A stretch of 64,000 nt of DNA from Streptomyces sp. NBC_01268 (lineage in GTDB: Bacteria; Actinomycetota; Actinomycetes; Streptomycetales; Streptomycetaceae), in contig NZ_CP108454.1 of assembly GCF_036240795.1 (NCBI RefSeq), positions 1,798,001-1,862,000 of the forward strand. Reading direction: 5' to 3'. Positions 1 to 8,999 of the stretch are shown here, in pieces. Under the pieces are notes generated by a model. It ran no database searches. It was not told the DNA's origin and worked only from the letters and a program-made list of their open reading frames with translations. The position numbers were made by a program, and so were the translations under genes. Within the stretch, counting starts at the first letter, position 1. Each line of letters opens with the position of its first letter.

Positions 1-998
1 AGGCCCTGGGCGGTCTCGGCGAGGTTCTCGTAGCCGCAGCCGTAGCCGTCGTTGACGAGCATCCAGCCGTTGGGCATGTCGTTCTGGACGTAGCCGTCGG
101 CGACCTTCAGGGCGTCGAGGGTGTGCCGTTCGCCGCGGTTGGCGTTGTGGAGGTAGCAGTCGGCGTCGCCGATCTCCAGGCCGTAGACCGGCGGCAGGAA
201 CGGTCTTCCGGTGAGCCGGGTGTACTGGCCGATGACGTCCTTGAGGGCGCCGGGGCCGCTGCCCGCGAAGTAGTAGGCGTCGAAGCGCTGTTCGCGGGCG
301 GTGGTGGTGACGGGCTCGTCGAAGACGTAGGTGTTGGGGGCGTAGGTGTTGCGGTAGACGCCGTAGCCGGCGGAGGAGAGGTAGAACGGGACGGAGTTGG
401 GGTGGCCGCCGTCGTTCCAGTTGTAGTCGACGCCGACCTCGACGGTCTTGCCGCGGTGGGAGGTGTTGCCGCGCCCGTTCTGCATGCCGGCGCCGTAGAA
501 CTGCTCGTCGGCGCCGCGGGCCAGGGTCTGGGTGGTGCGGTCCTGGTTCCAGCTGAGGCCCTGGGTCTCGGACCACAGGGGGGTGCCGTCGGCGCGGACG
601 GCGGCGAAGCGCAGCGGCGCCTTGTAGGCGCGCAGGGTCACCCGGGCGGTGCTGAGCTCGTAGCGGTCGCCGAGGTCGGACCAGCGGGTGGCGGGCGGCG
701 GGCCCTGCGGCAGGACGATGTCCTGGCCGGTGGGGTCGGTGAACTTTCCGTCGGGTGCCAGCTCGATGCGGAAGGTCTCGTCGGAGACGAAGCTGACCCG
801 GGCCTCCGCGTGCCCGGCGGTCAGCCGGTAGACGGGTCCGTCGGCGGTGAATCCGGTGAGATCCCCGACGGTGGTGTCGGTGGGGCCGGTGCTGTCCGTG
901 GGCACGGCCGCCGCGCTGCCGCCGGGTCCGGCGAAGACGGCGAGCAGACCGAGAAGTGCACCGGCGACTGCAGCTCTCATGCGCATTGATGATTGCAT
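1..998 (-). CDS. Secreted glycoside hydrolase family 31 enzyme (N-terminal part)
   Basis: The first ~332 residues are present; the C-terminal part, including the expected catalytic barrel, lies beyond the left edge. A hydrophobic, alanine-rich N-terminus ending near a SAAAVP stretch looks like a Sec signal peptide, so the enzyme is probably exported. The following beta-rich region contains FYGAGMQNGRGNTSHRGK and VPFYLSSAGYGVY, typical of the N-terminal beta-sandwich of GH31 alpha-glycosidases. Three in-frame ATGs (998, 986, 980) could start it and none has a strong ribosome site. Substrate (alpha-glucoside, xyloside or galactoside) cannot be told without the catalytic domain. Confidence 0.78.
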   Translation of the reverse strand, partial: MQSSMRMRAAVAGALLGLLAVFAGPGGSAAAVPTDSTGPTDTTVGDLTGFTADGPVYRLTAGHAEARVSFVSDETFRIELAPDGKFTDPTGQDIVLPQGPPPATRWSDLGDRYELSTARVTLRAYKAPLRFAAVRADGTPLWSETQGLSWNQDRTTQTLARGADEQFYGAGMQNGRGNTSHRGKTVEVGVDYNWNDGGHPNSVPFYLSSAGYGVYRNTYAPNTYVFDEPVTTTAREQRFDAYYFAGSGPGALKDVIGQYTRLTGRPFLPPVYGLEIGDADCYLHNANRGERHTLDALKVADGYVQNDMPNGWMLVNDGYGCGYENLAETAQG

Positions 999-1046
999 GA
1001 GGTCTATTTAGCGCAGATTCGAGCACCGCGACAGGACAAAACGGAA

Positions 1047-1082
1047 CCGCCCCCGGACTTCGCGAAGAAGTCCGAGGGCGGC
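1047..1082 (-). terminator. Rho-independent terminator after mshC
   Basis: The arms GGACTT / AAGTCC are extended by CCGCCC / GGGCGG, with a GCGA-type loop. On the minus strand the hairpin is followed by GGTTCCGTTTTGTCC, a T-rich run. It sits just past the mshC stop and before the GH31 gene. Confidence 0.75.
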
Positions 1083-1113
1083 CGTGTGCAAGGGAGTTGC
1101 GTGGCGGTGACCG

Positions 1114-2343
1114 CTACAGGGCGACGCCGAGGAGCGCGTCGACGGCACGGGAGACGAGCCCGGGGGCGGAGTCGTCGGCGCCGCCCTCGGCCTCCTGGAA
1201 CGCGGCCCAGCGGTCGACCGCGGCGAGCGCGGTCGGGGTGTCCAGGTCGTCGGAGAGCGCCTCGCGGAGCTCCTCGACGAGGGCGTCGGCGGACGGGCCG
1301 TCGGGGCGCGAGACGGCGGCGCGCCAGCGGCCGAGGCGCTCGACGGCGTCCTTGAGGACCTGGTCGGTCCACTCCCAGTCGTCGCGGTAGCGGTGCGAGA
1401 GCAGGGCGAGCCGGATGGCGGCCGGGTCGACGCCCTCCCTGCGCAGCGCGGAGACGAAGACCAGGTTGCCCTTGGACTTGGACATCTTCTCGCCGTGCAG
1501 ACCGACCATGCCGGCGTGGACGTACGCCTTGGCCATGGGGAACTCGCCCGTGAGGGACTGGGCGTGCGAGGCGCCCATCTCGTGGTGCGGGAAGATCAGG
1601 TCGGAGCCGCCGCCCTGCACGTCGAAGCCCATGCCGAGGTGGTCCAGGGCGATGGCGACGCACTCGATGTGCCAGCCCGGGCGACCGGCGCCGAGGCTGC
1701 CGCCGTCCCAGCTCGGCTCGCCCTCGCGGGCGGCCATCCACAGCATCGGGTCGAGCGGGTTCTTCTTGCCCGGGCGGTCCGGGTCGCCGCCGCGCTCGGC
1801 GGACAGGTGGCGCATCAGCTCGGTGTCGTAGTTCGACACCTGACCGAAGTGCGGGTCGGCCTCGACCGAGAAGTAGATGTCGCCCTCGAGCTCGTAGGCG
1901 GCACCGGAGTCCCGCAGCCGCTCGACGAGCGGCACGATGCCGGGTATCGCCTCGACGGCGCCGATGTAGTCCCGCGGGGGCAGCATGCGCAGCGCGGTCA
2001 TGTCCTCGCGGAACAGGGCGGTCTCGCGCTCGGCGAGCCCCACCCAGTCGATGCCGTCGCGGATGGCCCGCTCCAGGAGCGGGTCGTCCACGTCGGTCAC
2101 GTTCTGGACGTAGTGAACCTGCCGCTTGGTGTCGAGCCACACGCGCTGAACGAGGTCGAACGCGTTGTAGGTCGCCGCGTGACCCATGTGGGTCGCGTCG
2201 TACGGCGTGATGCCGCACACGTAGATGCGGGCGACGGGGCCGGGGGCGAGGGTGACTCGTCCGCCGGTCGCGGTGTCGTGAATCCGGAGGTCGCGGCCCT
2301 TGCCGGGCAGGGCGGGGACCTCAGAAGCGGGCCAGGCATGCAT
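1114..2343 (-). CDS. mshC: Cysteine--1-D-myo-inosityl 2-amino-2-deoxy-alpha-D-glucopyranoside ligase
   Basis: MshC joins cysteine to GlcN-inositol with ATP, the third enzymatic step of mycothiol synthesis in the cytosol. The 409-residue protein is a class I cysteinyl-tRNA synthetase relative without the long C-terminal tRNA-binding part. It has [14 protein letters not shown] (Cys43 a zinc ligand, a HIGH-type signature) and KMSKSKGN. MshC-type rather than CysS-type features are the N-terminus [14 protein letters not shown] and the sequence around [15 protein letters not shown]. The start at 2343 is chosen because MshC proteins begin with this MHAWP segment; an upstream ATG at 2433 would add 30 non-conserved residues. 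The neighbours downstream in the order of translation of this strand are conserved partners in actinobacteria. Confidence 0.93.
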   Translation of the reverse strand: MHAWPASEVPALPGKGRDLRIHDTATGGRVTLAPGPVARIYVCGITPYDATHMGHAATYNAFDLVQRVWLDTKRQVHYVQNVTDVDDPLLERAIRDGIDWVGLAERETALFREDMTALRMLPPRDYIGAVEAIPGIVPLVERLRDSGAAYELEGDIYFSVEADPHFGQVSNYDTELMRHLSAERGGDPDRPGKKNPLDPMLWMAAREGEPSWDGGSLGAGRPGWHIECVAIALDHLGMGFDVQGGGSDLIFPHHEMGASHAQSLTGEFPMAKAYVHAGMVGLHGEKMSKSKGNLVFVSALRREGVDPAAIRLALLSHRYRDDWEWTDQVLKDAVERLGRWRAAVSRPDGPSADALVEELREALSDDLDTPTALAAVDRWAAFQEAEGGADDSAPGLVSRAVDALLGVAL

Positions 2344-2501
2344 GTCCTGAGCGTAACCGGACAGGTGTTCCGGATACGAACCGCATCCGGGATCTTGACC
2401 GATTAGGCGGTCTTGCGGGGCGGGGGCATTCATGCATACCCCCCGGGGGTCTCACCCCGCCGGACACCTTGGCCGGAAACCATCGGCCGACCGTACGGTC
2501 C

Positions 2502-3305
2502 TCACACCGGTGGCCAGGGGATCGCCGGCCACTGCCCGGACGGTACGGGGTGCCGTCCCGTCCTGCGCAGCAGGGCCACCCGCTCCCGCAGGGCGTCCAC
2601 CTCGGCCCCGGTGAGCAGCCCCGCGAGCCGTTCGGCCAGTGGAGTGCCTGGTGCGATCCGCCCGTCGAGCCGGTCGAGGACGGCGGCGGCCTCCTCGGTC
2701 AGCTCCTCCCCCGCCCAGCCCCACAGCAGGGTGCGCAGCTTGTCGTCCACGTGGAAGGAGACGCCGTGGTCGATCCCGTAGAGCCGTCCGTCCGGCACGG
2801 GCAGCAGATGCCCGCCCTTGCGGTCGCCGTTGTTGATGACGGCGTCCAGGACGGCCATGCGGCGCAGCTGCGGGGTGTCGGCGTGGACGAGCAGGGCGGT
2901 GCGGTCCTCGGCCACCTGGGCGGGTCCGACGGCCTTCCAGCCCTCGCCCGCCTCCTCGTCGTCCACGAGCGCGAGCAGGGCGGCCGAGGGGTCGGCCTCG
3001 ACCCAGAGCTGGACCATGCCCTCGCCGTACGGTCCCTCGCGCAGCACGGTCGGCGGCACCAGGCCCCAGCCGGTGGCCTCGGAGAGCTCATAGGCGGCGA
3101 CCTCGCGACGGGCCAGGTTTCCGTCGGGGAAGTCCCAGAGCGGGCGCTCCCCCATGACCGGCTTGTAGACGCAGTCCCTCTGCTCGCCCTCGTACGCGAC
3201 GGAGCAGAACAGCACGGCGTTGGAGGCCTCGCGGACCTGGCCGCGGACGGTCAGCTCCCCCCGGCTGAGCAGGTCCACGACATCGGGGGTCCGGTCACCG
3301 CTCAT
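2502..3305 (-). CDS. SCO1664-type PI3/PI4-kinase-like protein (TIGR03843 family)
   Basis: A conserved actinobacterial protein of unknown biochemical role, distantly related to phosphatidylinositol kinase-like folds. Visible features are YKPVMGERPLWDFP (nucleotide-loop-like, with Lys), then AVLDAVINNGDRKGGHLL and YGIDHGVSF, which resemble the catalytic and metal-binding loops (NxxxD and DHG) of that fold. Its start at 3305 overlaps the end of the DUF3090 gene by ATGA, so the two are translationally coupled. The triplet of this gene, DUF3090 and a histidine phosphatase is commonly found next to mshC. The substrate is unknown. Confidence 0.85.
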   Translation of the reverse strand: MSGDRTPDVVDLLSRGELTVRGQVREASNAVLFCSVAYEGEQRDCVYKPVMGERPLWDFPDGNLARREVAAYELSEATGWGLVPPTVLREGPYGEGMVQLWVEADPSAALLALVDDEEAGEGWKAVGPAQVAEDRTALLVHADTPQLRRMAVLDAVINNGDRKGGHLLPVPDGRLYGIDHGVSFHVDDKLRTLLWGWAGEELTEEAAAVLDRLDGRIAPGTPLAERLAGLLTGAEVDALRERVALLRRTGRHPVPSGQWPAIPWPPV

Positions 3306-3892
3306 GCGCCGCGCCGGTATCCGTTCTGGCGCGGGCAGACATGGCCCTCGGGGTCCAGCGGCAGGCTGCACAGGGGGCACGGCGGACGTCCGGCGTTGAC
3401 GACGTCGAGGGCCCGCTTGGCGAAGGCCCTGGCCTGGGCTCCGCTGAGCCGGACGCGCAGCATCGGCGGGCCGTTCTCCTCGTCCTGGAGCAGCCGCTCC
3501 TCGGCCGCGGCGAGGTCCTCCTCGGAGTCCGCGTCGAGTTCGACGAGCGCCTGCGCCTCGACGATCATCCGCTGCTCCTCGCCGTCCCAGGCGAGCGCCA
3601 TGGTGCCGACCCTGAACTCCTCCTCGACGGGGGTGTCCAGCGGCGCGGTGTCGGCGATCTCGGCCGGGGCGACGGCGGGGACGGGCGCGTTGCCCCCGGT
3701 GCGGCGGACGACCTCGTCGAGGAGCTCGTCGATGCGCTCGGCGAGGGCCGCCACCTGGGTCTTCTCCAGGGCGACGCTGGTGACGCGGCCGGCCGCGGAC
3801 GCCTGGAGGAAGAACGTACGGCGGCCAGGCAGCCCGACCGTACCGGCCACGAAACGCTCCGGTGGGTCGTAGAGGAACACCTGACGGGACAC
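3302..3892 (-). CDS. DUF3090 family protein (TIGR03847)
   Basis: A 196-residue conserved actinobacterial protein of unknown function. It starts with GTG at 3892 after AAGGGAG. The C-terminus has a small zinc-ribbon-like end with CPLCSLPLDPEGHVCP (CxxC and a third Cys plus His). An acidic middle (LDADSEEDLAAAEERL) precedes it. Its stop overlaps the start of the kinase-like gene by four bases. Co-occurrence with the kinase-like protein and the phosphatase suggests one pathway or complex, but no activity is established that I can name. Confidence 0.87.
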   Translation of the reverse strand: MSRQVFLYDPPERFVAGTVGLPGRRTFFLQASAAGRVTSVALEKTQVAALAERIDELLDEVVRRTGGNAPVPAVAPAEIADTAPLDTPVEEEFRVGTMALAWDGEEQRMIVEAQALVELDADSEEDLAAAEERLLQDEENGPPMLRVRLSGAQARAFAKRALDVVNAGRPPCPLCSLPLDPEGHVCPRQNGYRRGA

Positions 3893-3993
3893 GTTCCTGA
3901 CTCCCTTGAGTCTCGACTGTGGTGCTGTCGTGGGCTGCTGTGGTGCCGCGCGGTGGTGCTACGGCGGCGCGTCCACCCTACTGCGCGGAAGGA

Positions 3994-4683
3994 TCACGGT
4001 GCGCCCGCACCGCCCCCGACCTCCGCCGCCCCGCTGTCGCCGGGCGTCTCGCGCGGGGTGAGGGCGGCGAGGTCCCCGGTGTCGCCGAGGCGGACGAGGA
4101 AGGGGCGCAGCCGGGTGTAGCGGATGACCGTCAGGGAGCAGGGGTCGACGTGGATCCGCTGGAAGAGGTCGAGGTGGAGTCCGAGGGCGTCGGCCACGAT
4201 CGACTTGATGATGTCGCCGTGCGAGCACATCGCGTAGACGGCGTCCTCGCCGTGCTCGGCCTCGATCCGGGCGTTCCAGTCGCGGACGGCGTCCACGGCG
4301 CGCGCCTGCATGCCGCGCATGGACTCGCCGCCGGGGAAGGCGGCGGCCGAGGCGTGCGCCTGGACGACCTCCATCAGCGGCTCGTCGGAGAGTTCGGCCA
4401 GCTTGCGGCCCGACCAGTCGCCGTAGTCGCACTCGCTGATCCGCTCCTCGGTGTGCAGGGCGAGTCCGGGGCGGGCGTCGAGGAGCGGCTGCACGGTCTC
4501 CCGGCAGCGCTGCAGCGGGCTGGAGACGACCGCGGCGAGCGGCACGCCCGTGAGGCGCCCGGGGAGCGCGGCGGCCTGCTCGGCGCCGCGTTCGTCGAGC
4601 GCGATGCCGGGCATCCGTCCGGCGAGCACCCCGGAGGTGTTGGCGGTGGAACGTCCGTGCCGGACGAGGATCAGCGTGGCCAT
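3994..4683 (-). CDS. Histidine phosphatase family protein (MSMEG_4193 / TIGR03848 type)
   Basis: A phosphoglycerate-mutase-like phosphohydrolase. The phospho-acceptor motif LILVRHGRSTANTSG lies at residues 4-18, the second Arg in SSPLQRCRET, and the second catalytic His in MCSHGDIIKSI. The start at 4683 is chosen because MATLILVRHG places the RHG motif at the usual distance; a longer in-frame start at 4773 adds an Arg-rich tail without homology. The gene is divergent from corA (70 bp apart) and first in the block running toward mshC. The substrate is not predictable from sequence. Confidence 0.88.
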   Translation of the reverse strand: MATLILVRHGRSTANTSGVLAGRMPGIALDERGAEQAAALPGRLTGVPLAAVVSSPLQRCRETVQPLLDARPGLALHTEERISECDYGDWSGRKLAELSDEPLMEVVQAHASAAAFPGGESMRGMQARAVDAVRDWNARIEAEHGEDAVYAMCSHGDIIKSIVADALGLHLDLFQRIHVDPCSLTVIRYTRLRPFLVRLGDTGDLAALTPRETPGDSGAAEVGGGAGAP

Positions 4684-4753
4684 GTCGGCCAGCGTACGGG
4701 CGCGGAAGGGAGGACGGGTGCGCGAAGCCCGACCTCGGGGGAGAATACGGCCC

Positions 4754-5737
4754 GTGATCGTGGATTCAGCCATCTACCGGGACGGGCGCAGGACGGACGG
4801 CCCCGCCGACCTGTCCGACGCGCTGGACGAGGCGCGGGCGGCCGGGGACGCGTTCCTGTGGGTGGGGCTGCACGAGCCGACGGAGGCGGAGTTCGACCAT
4901 GTCTCCCGGGAGTTCGCGCTGCACCCGCTGGCCGTGGAGGACGCCCTGAAGGCACATCAGCGGCCCAAGCTGGAGGTCTACGACGACTCGCTGTTCGCGG
5001 TGCTCAAGCCCGTGGTGTACGAGCCGGAGAGCGACCGGGTCAGCACGGACGAGCTGATGGTCTTCATCGGCGACTCCTTCGTGGTGACCGTGCGGCACGG
5101 CGAGGGCGCCCCGCTGGCGGCGGTCCGCAAGCGCCTGGAGGCGGAGCCGGAGGTGCTCCGGCACGGGCCGACCGCGGTGCTCTACGCGATCAGCGACGCG
5201 GTCGTGGACCACTACCTCGACGTCGCCGCGGAGCTCCAGGTCGACCTGGAGGAGCTGGAGGCCGACGTCTTCGCGCCCGCGGGCGCGAGCCCGGCGCGGA
5301 CGGCGGAGCGGATCTACACCGCCAAGCGGCAGGTCCTGGAGTTCCGCCGGGCCTCCGTGCCGCTGTCGGGCCCGATGGCCCGGCTCGCGACGGGCGCGGT
5401 GCCCTTCGTCCACGACAAGGCGGTGCCGTTCTTCCGGGACGTCAACGACCACCTGCTGCGCGCCAACGAGCTCGTGGAGGGCCTCGACCGGCTGCTCTCG
5501 GACGTGCTGTCCGCGCATCTGGCGCAGATGGGCGTGCGGCAGAACGACGACATGCGGAAGATCTCCGCGTGGGCGGCGATGGCCGCGGTGCCCACGATGG
5601 TCGCGGGCGTCTACGGCATGAACTTCGACCACATGCCGGAGCTGCACTGGGTGTGGTCCTACCCGGCGGTGCTCCTCCTGATGGCGGGGATCGTGGTGGG
5701 TCTGTACCGGCTGTTCAAGCGGCGCGGCTGGATGTGA
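4754..5737 (+). CDS. corA: CorA family magnesium/cobalt transporter
   Basis: A 327-residue divalent cation channel of the cytoplasmic membrane. The large N-terminal cytosolic domain is followed by two C-terminal membrane helices. The signature YGMNFDHMPE (GMN selectivity motif near residue 287) sits at the end of the first helix, and a second helix YPAVLLLMAGIVVGLYRLF ends in KRRGWM, the expected basic cytosolic tail. The GTG start at 4754 gives the usual N-terminus VIVDSAIYRDG; upstream codons run through the promoter region shared with the phosphatase gene. No magnesium riboswitch is evident in the 70-bp leader. Confidence 0.93.
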   Translation: MIVDSAIYRDGRRTDGPADLSDALDEARAAGDAFLWVGLHEPTEAEFDHVSREFALHPLAVEDALKAHQRPKLEVYDDSLFAVLKPVVYEPESDRVSTDELMVFIGDSFVVTVRHGEGAPLAAVRKRLEAEPEVLRHGPTAVLYAISDAVVDHYLDVAAELQVDLEELEADVFAPAGASPARTAERIYTAKRQVLEFRRASVPLSGPMARLATGAVPFVHDKAVPFFRDVNDHLLRANELVEGLDRLLSDVLSAHLAQMGVRQNDDMRKISAWAAMAAVPTMVAGVYGMNFDHMPELHWVWSYPAVLLLMAGIVVGLYRLFKRRGWM

Positions 5738-5808
5738 GCCGGGGCCCCGGCGGTCCGCGGAGAGCCCCCGGGATCCTCCGCGCCCTGGGGGTGCGGCTCG
5801 TCCGTGGT

Positions 5809-6594
5809 TCAGAGGGCGGGGACCGGGACCATGGGGCCGCCGAGGGCGTCGCGGCGCTCCGGCATCCTGAGGTCGACCATCTTGTGCCACCCGGCGGCGC
5901 GCTCGTACGCGTAGACGCCGTGGATGCCGGCGGCGAGCGTGGCGGCCTTGGCCTTCGGCCAGCCCAGGATGCGCCCCATGTGCCGCATCACCGCGAGGCT
6001 GACGTCCCGGTAGACCTGGATCTCGGCGAGCGCGGACTCGCGCAGGATGCTCTGGATGAGCCGCCCGTGCCCCTCGTAGTTGAGGCGGAGCAGCTCCTCG
6101 TGGCAGTAGGCGAGGTGGTTGTCCTCGTCGTTGCAGATCATCCTGATCGCCTTGCCGAGGTCGGGGTGGTCCCCGAAGTAGCGGACGAGCAGCTGCATCT
6201 GGGCGGCCGCGCGTTCCTCGGTGACCCGGCTGTGCGCGAGGTAGACCACGATGTCCCGCTCCGTGAGGGGTTCGTCGCGGCGCAGCTTGTCGTGGGCGAG
6301 GCCGATGCCACGGCGTTCGAGCAGCATCGTGTAGTCGGTGTCGGGCGGTACGGGGACGGGGTCGAGGCCGCGCTTCCTCATCAACGCGTGGAAGATGCGG
6401 CCGTGCTTGTCCTCGTCGGCGCCGTGCCGGGTGATCTTGGGGGCCAGCTCCCGCATCCCGGGGGCGACGAGAGCCGCGATCCGCGCGTTCTCCCAGCCTC
6501 CCTGGGCCTCGCCGCTGGCGGCGATGGAGCAGAAGAGCTGGAAGGACTCGTCGTCGTCGATGATTTCCTGGAACAGGCTCTTGGCCGTCAGCAT
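5809..6594 (-). CDS. Ferritin-like di-iron domain protein
   Basis: A 261-residue mostly helical protein. Two ExxH motifs, EDKHGRIFH and EDNHLAYCHEE, with a separate Glu-rich helix (VTEERAAAQMQ), fit the four-helix di-iron fold of the ferritin/rubrerythrin superfamily. Oxidase, hydroxylase or iron-handling activity cannot be separated from sequence alone. The start at 6594 follows GGAGGTGG at good spacing; an upstream in-frame start at 6684 lacks conservation. It converges on corA. Streptomycetes carry this gene next to corA in the region I recall from S. coelicolor. Confidence 0.8.
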   Translation of the reverse strand: MLTAKSLFQEIIDDDESFQLFCSIAASGEAQGGWENARIAALVAPGMRELAPKITRHGADEDKHGRIFHALMRKRGLDPVPVPPDTDYTMLLERRGIGLAHDKLRRDEPLTERDIVVYLAHSRVTEERAAAQMQLLVRYFGDHPDLGKAIRMICNDEDNHLAYCHEELLRLNYEGHGRLIQSILRESALAEIQVYRDVSLAVMRHMGRILGWPKAKAATLAAGIHGVYAYERAAGWHKMVDLRMPERRDALGGPMVPVPAL

Positions 6595-6740
6595 GGCTGC
6601 CACCTCCCGTGGAGTACGAGTCAAGTGGGCCGTGCGCGGTCGGGCAACAGGAGGGCCGCGGACGCTGGGCCGAACGACGTACACGAGAGGTGCCGCCGGG
6701 CGCGTAACCCCGGGCGCGCCCGCGCGTTGTGCTGCGTGAC

Positions 6741-6780
6741 GGCCGTGGCGGGGAAGACCCCCCGAGCCCCCACCACGGCC
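6741..6780 (-). terminator. GC-rich hairpin between LLM oxidoreductase and ferritin-like genes
   Basis: The arms GGCCGTGG and CCACGGCC (8 bp) enclose a loop with a further GGGG/CCCC pairing. It lies directly after the LLM gene stop. No T-run follows, so termination efficiency is uncertain. Confidence 0.5.
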
Positions 6781-6798
6781 GCAGACTTCCTTCCGGAC

Positions 6799-7848
6799 CT
6801 ACGCGAGTCCGGCCCGCTCCAGCGCCTCCACACCCGCCCGCAGCGCCGCCAGCCGCTCGTCGAGGGTGAAGCCGGCCGGAGCGAGGGTCAGGGTGGTGAC
6901 CCCGGCGGCGGCGTAGGCCTTCATCCGGTCGGCGATCCGGTCGACGGATCCGAGCAGGGTGGTCTGGTCGATCAGCTGGCGGGGTACGGCCGCCGCGGCG
7001 CCGGCCTTGTCGCCGGCGAGGTACTTGTCCTGGATCTCGGCGGCGGCCTTCTCGTAGCCCATGCGCTGGGCGAGCTGGTTGTAGAAGTTCTGCTTCCGGC
7101 TGCCCATGCCGCCGACGTACAGCGCGGTGTACGGGCGGAAGATGTCGGCCAGCGCGTCGATGTCGTCGCCGAGGGCGAGCGGCAGCGTCGGGTGGACGTC
7201 GAAGCCCTCCATGGTGAGCCCGGCCTTCTCGCGTCCCGCGCGCAGGTGGCGCAGGGCCGTCTCCTCCAGGTGCTCGGCGGCCGGGAAGATCAGCAGGGCG
7301 CCGTCCGCGATCTCGCCGGTCTGCTCCAGGTTCTTCGGGCCGATGGCCGCGATGTAGAGCGGGATGTGCGGACGGGTCGGGTGCACCGTGAGCTTGATCG
7401 GCTTGCCCGGGCCGTCGGGCAGCGGCAGGGTCCAGTGCTCGCCCTCGTAGGTGAGGCGCTCGCGGGACATGGCCCTGCGGACGATCTCCACGTACTCGCG
7501 GGTGCGGGCCAGCGGCTTGTCGAACTTGACGCCGTACCAGCCCTCCGAGACCTGCGGTCCCGAGACGCCGAGGCCGAGCCGGAAACGGCCGCCGGAGAGG
7601 GAGTCGAGGGTGGCCGCGGTCATCGCGGTCATCGCGGGCTGGCGGGCCGGGATCTGCATGATCGCCGAACCGACGTCGATCCGCTCCGTCTTGGCGGCGA
7701 CCCAGGACAGCACGGTGGGCGCGTCGGAGCCGTACGCCTCCGCCGCCCAGCAGACGTCGTAGCCGAGGCGGTCCGCCTCCTGGGCCACGGCGAGGTTGTC
7801 GCCGTCCATGCCCGCGCCCCAGTAGCCGAGGTTGATGCCGAGCCGCAT
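6799..7848 (-). CDS. LLM class F420-dependent oxidoreductase
   Basis: A 349-residue TIM-barrel protein of the luciferase-like monooxygenase family, likely using coenzyme F420. It begins MRLGINLGYWGAG, the usual first strand, and has SGGRFRLGLGVSGPQVSEGWYG, the conserved motif after the fourth strand, and a C-terminal SVDRIADRMKAYAAAGVTTLTL. The substrate is unknown. It is divergent from the aldo/keto reductase gene 173 bp away. A perfect inverted repeat lies 12 bp upstream of its start and could be a regulator site. Confidence 0.87.
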   Translation of the reverse strand: MRLGINLGYWGAGMDGDNLAVAQEADRLGYDVCWAAEAYGSDAPTVLSWVAAKTERIDVGSAIMQIPARQPAMTAMTAATLDSLSGGRFRLGLGVSGPQVSEGWYGVKFDKPLARTREYVEIVRRAMSRERLTYEGEHWTLPLPDGPGKPIKLTVHPTRPHIPLYIAAIGPKNLEQTGEIADGALLIFPAAEHLEETALRHLRAGREKAGLTMEGFDVHPTLPLALGDDIDALADIFRPYTALYVGGMGSRKQNFYNQLAQRMGYEKAAAEIQDKYLAGDKAGAAAAVPRQLIDQTTLLGSVDRIADRMKAYAAAGVTTLTLAPAGFTLDERLAALRAGVEALERAGLA

Positions 7849-7860
7849 GCCACGTACCCC

Positions 7861-7874
7861 TTACCCATCGGTAA
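7861..7874. promoter_or_regulatory. Inverted repeat upstream of the LLM oxidoreductase gene
   Basis: TTACC-CATC-GGTAA is a perfect 5-bp inverted repeat, AT-richer than its surroundings, just upstream of the start at 7848. It may be an operator; no regulator is encoded next to it. Confidence 0.3.
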
Positions 7875-7958
7875 CGTCCCTGTGGTCGGGACTCTAGCGC
7901 GCACCCCCGGCATTCGTCAGGAGGCGATCGGGCACCGGTGGCGGAGCGACGCGGGCCC

Positions 7959-7983
7959 GCCTGTGGACAGGTTGTCCACAGGC
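7959..7983. promoter_or_regulatory. Paired inverted DnaA-box-like sites
   Basis: Two 11-bp arms (GCCTGTGGACA and TGTCCACAGGC) are perfect inverted copies separated by GGT. Read outward and inward they contain CTGTCCACA (complement of 7962-7970) and TTGTCCACA (7972-7980). The second is, as I know it, the Streptomyces DnaA-box consensus. They lie in the divergent region upstream of the aldo/keto reductase start at 8022. They could bind DnaA or simply be a repressor palindrome. Confidence 0.5.
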
Positions 7984-8021
7984 TCTCTCCCCGTGGTGCC
8001 CTGGCCAGTACTCTCGCGGCC

Positions 8022-8999
8022 ATGGAGCAGAGGCATCTCGGACGTACCGGCCTGCGCGTGTCCCGGCTCGGGCTCGGCACCCTCACCTGGGGCCGCGACA
8101 CCGACGAGCACGACGCCGCCGAGCAGTTGAAGGCGTTCTGGGACGCGGGCGGCACCCTCGTCGACACGGCGGACGTGTACGGGGGCGGCGAGGCGGAGTA
8201 CCTGCTCGGACAGCTCATGGAGGGCCTGGTGCCGCGGCGGGACCTGATCGTGTCGACCAAGGCCGGCAGCGTCCCCGACCCGGACCGGCGCACGGACGGC
8301 TCGCGCGGGCACCTGCTCGCCGCCCTCGACGCCTCCCTCGCCCGGCTCGGCACGGACTACGTGGACCTGTGGCAGCTGCACGCCTTCGACCCCCACACCC
8401 CGCTGGAGGAGTCGCTGCACGCCCTCGACATCGCCGTCCGCAGCGGCCGGGCCCGCTACGTCGGCGTGTCCGACTTCTGCGGCTGGCAGCTCGCCAAGGC
8501 CGGCACCTGGCAACTGAGCGGGGACCGGACCCGGCTCGCCGGCACGCAGATGGAGTACTCACTGCTCCAGCGGGGCGTCGAGCGGGAGGTGCTGCCCGCC
8601 GCCCTCGACCTCGGGATCGGGCTGCTGCCCTCCTCGCCGCTGGGGCGCGGGGTGCTCACCGGCAAGTACCGGCACGGCACCCCGGCGGACTCCCGCGGCG
8701 GCTCGGAGGCGCTGGCCCCCTTCGTGGAGCCGTATCTGGACGAGCCGGCGAGCCGCATCGTGGACGCGGTCGCGACGGCGGCCGACGGCCTCGCGGCCAC
8801 CCCGCTCCAGGTGGCCCTGGCCTGGGTCCGCGACCGCCCCGGCGTGACCGCCCCGATCATCGGCGCGCGCAACGCGCAGCAGCTCACGGCCGCGTTGTCA
8901 GTGGAGAGCCTTAGTCTTCCTGACGAGATCTTCCGGGCCCTCGACGATGTGTCGGCGCCCGTGCACCACTATCCGGATCACGACTGGAGCACCTTGTGA
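8022..8999 (+). CDS. Aldo/keto reductase
   Basis: A 325-residue NADPH-dependent carbonyl reductase of the (beta/alpha)8 AKR family. The catalytic tetrad is visible as Asp48 and Tyr53 in DTADVYGGG, Lys80 in VSTKAG and His120 in LWQLHAFD. The C-terminal coenzyme-binding stretch is APIIGARNAQQL. The start MEQRHLGRTGLRVSRLGLG at 8022 is the usual AKR beginning. Its stop overlaps the next gene's GTG (GTGA), so the two are cotranslated. An inverted pair of DnaA-box-like sites lies about 40 bp upstream. The physiological substrate is unknown. Confidence 0.92.
   Translation: MEQRHLGRTGLRVSRLGLGTLTWGRDTDEHDAAEQLKAFWDAGGTLVDTADVYGGGEAEYLLGQLMEGLVPRRDLIVSTKAGSVPDPDRRTDGSRGHLLAALDASLARLGTDYVDLWQLHAFDPHTPLEESLHALDIAVRSGRARYVGVSDFCGWQLAKAGTWQLSGDRTRLAGTQMEYSLLQRGVEREVLPAALDLGIGLLPSSPLGRGVLTGKYRHGTPADSRGGSEALAPFVEPYLDEPASRIVDAVATAADGLAATPLQVALAWVRDRPGVTAPIIGARNAQQLTAALSVESLSLPDEIFRALDDVSAPVHHYPDHDWSTL

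Noticed and set aside
1114..2343. Annotation as cysteinyl-tRNA synthetase
   Set aside because: Length (409 residues), the [14 protein letters not shown] start and the absent C-terminal tRNA-binding domain fit MshC.
3919..8130. A very long plus-strand open frame across the phosphatase, CorA and neighbouring genes
   Set aside because: Its translation is low-complexity Gly/Arg/Val-rich and lies opposite or out of frame with well-supported genes; this is the usual artefact of high-GC DNA.
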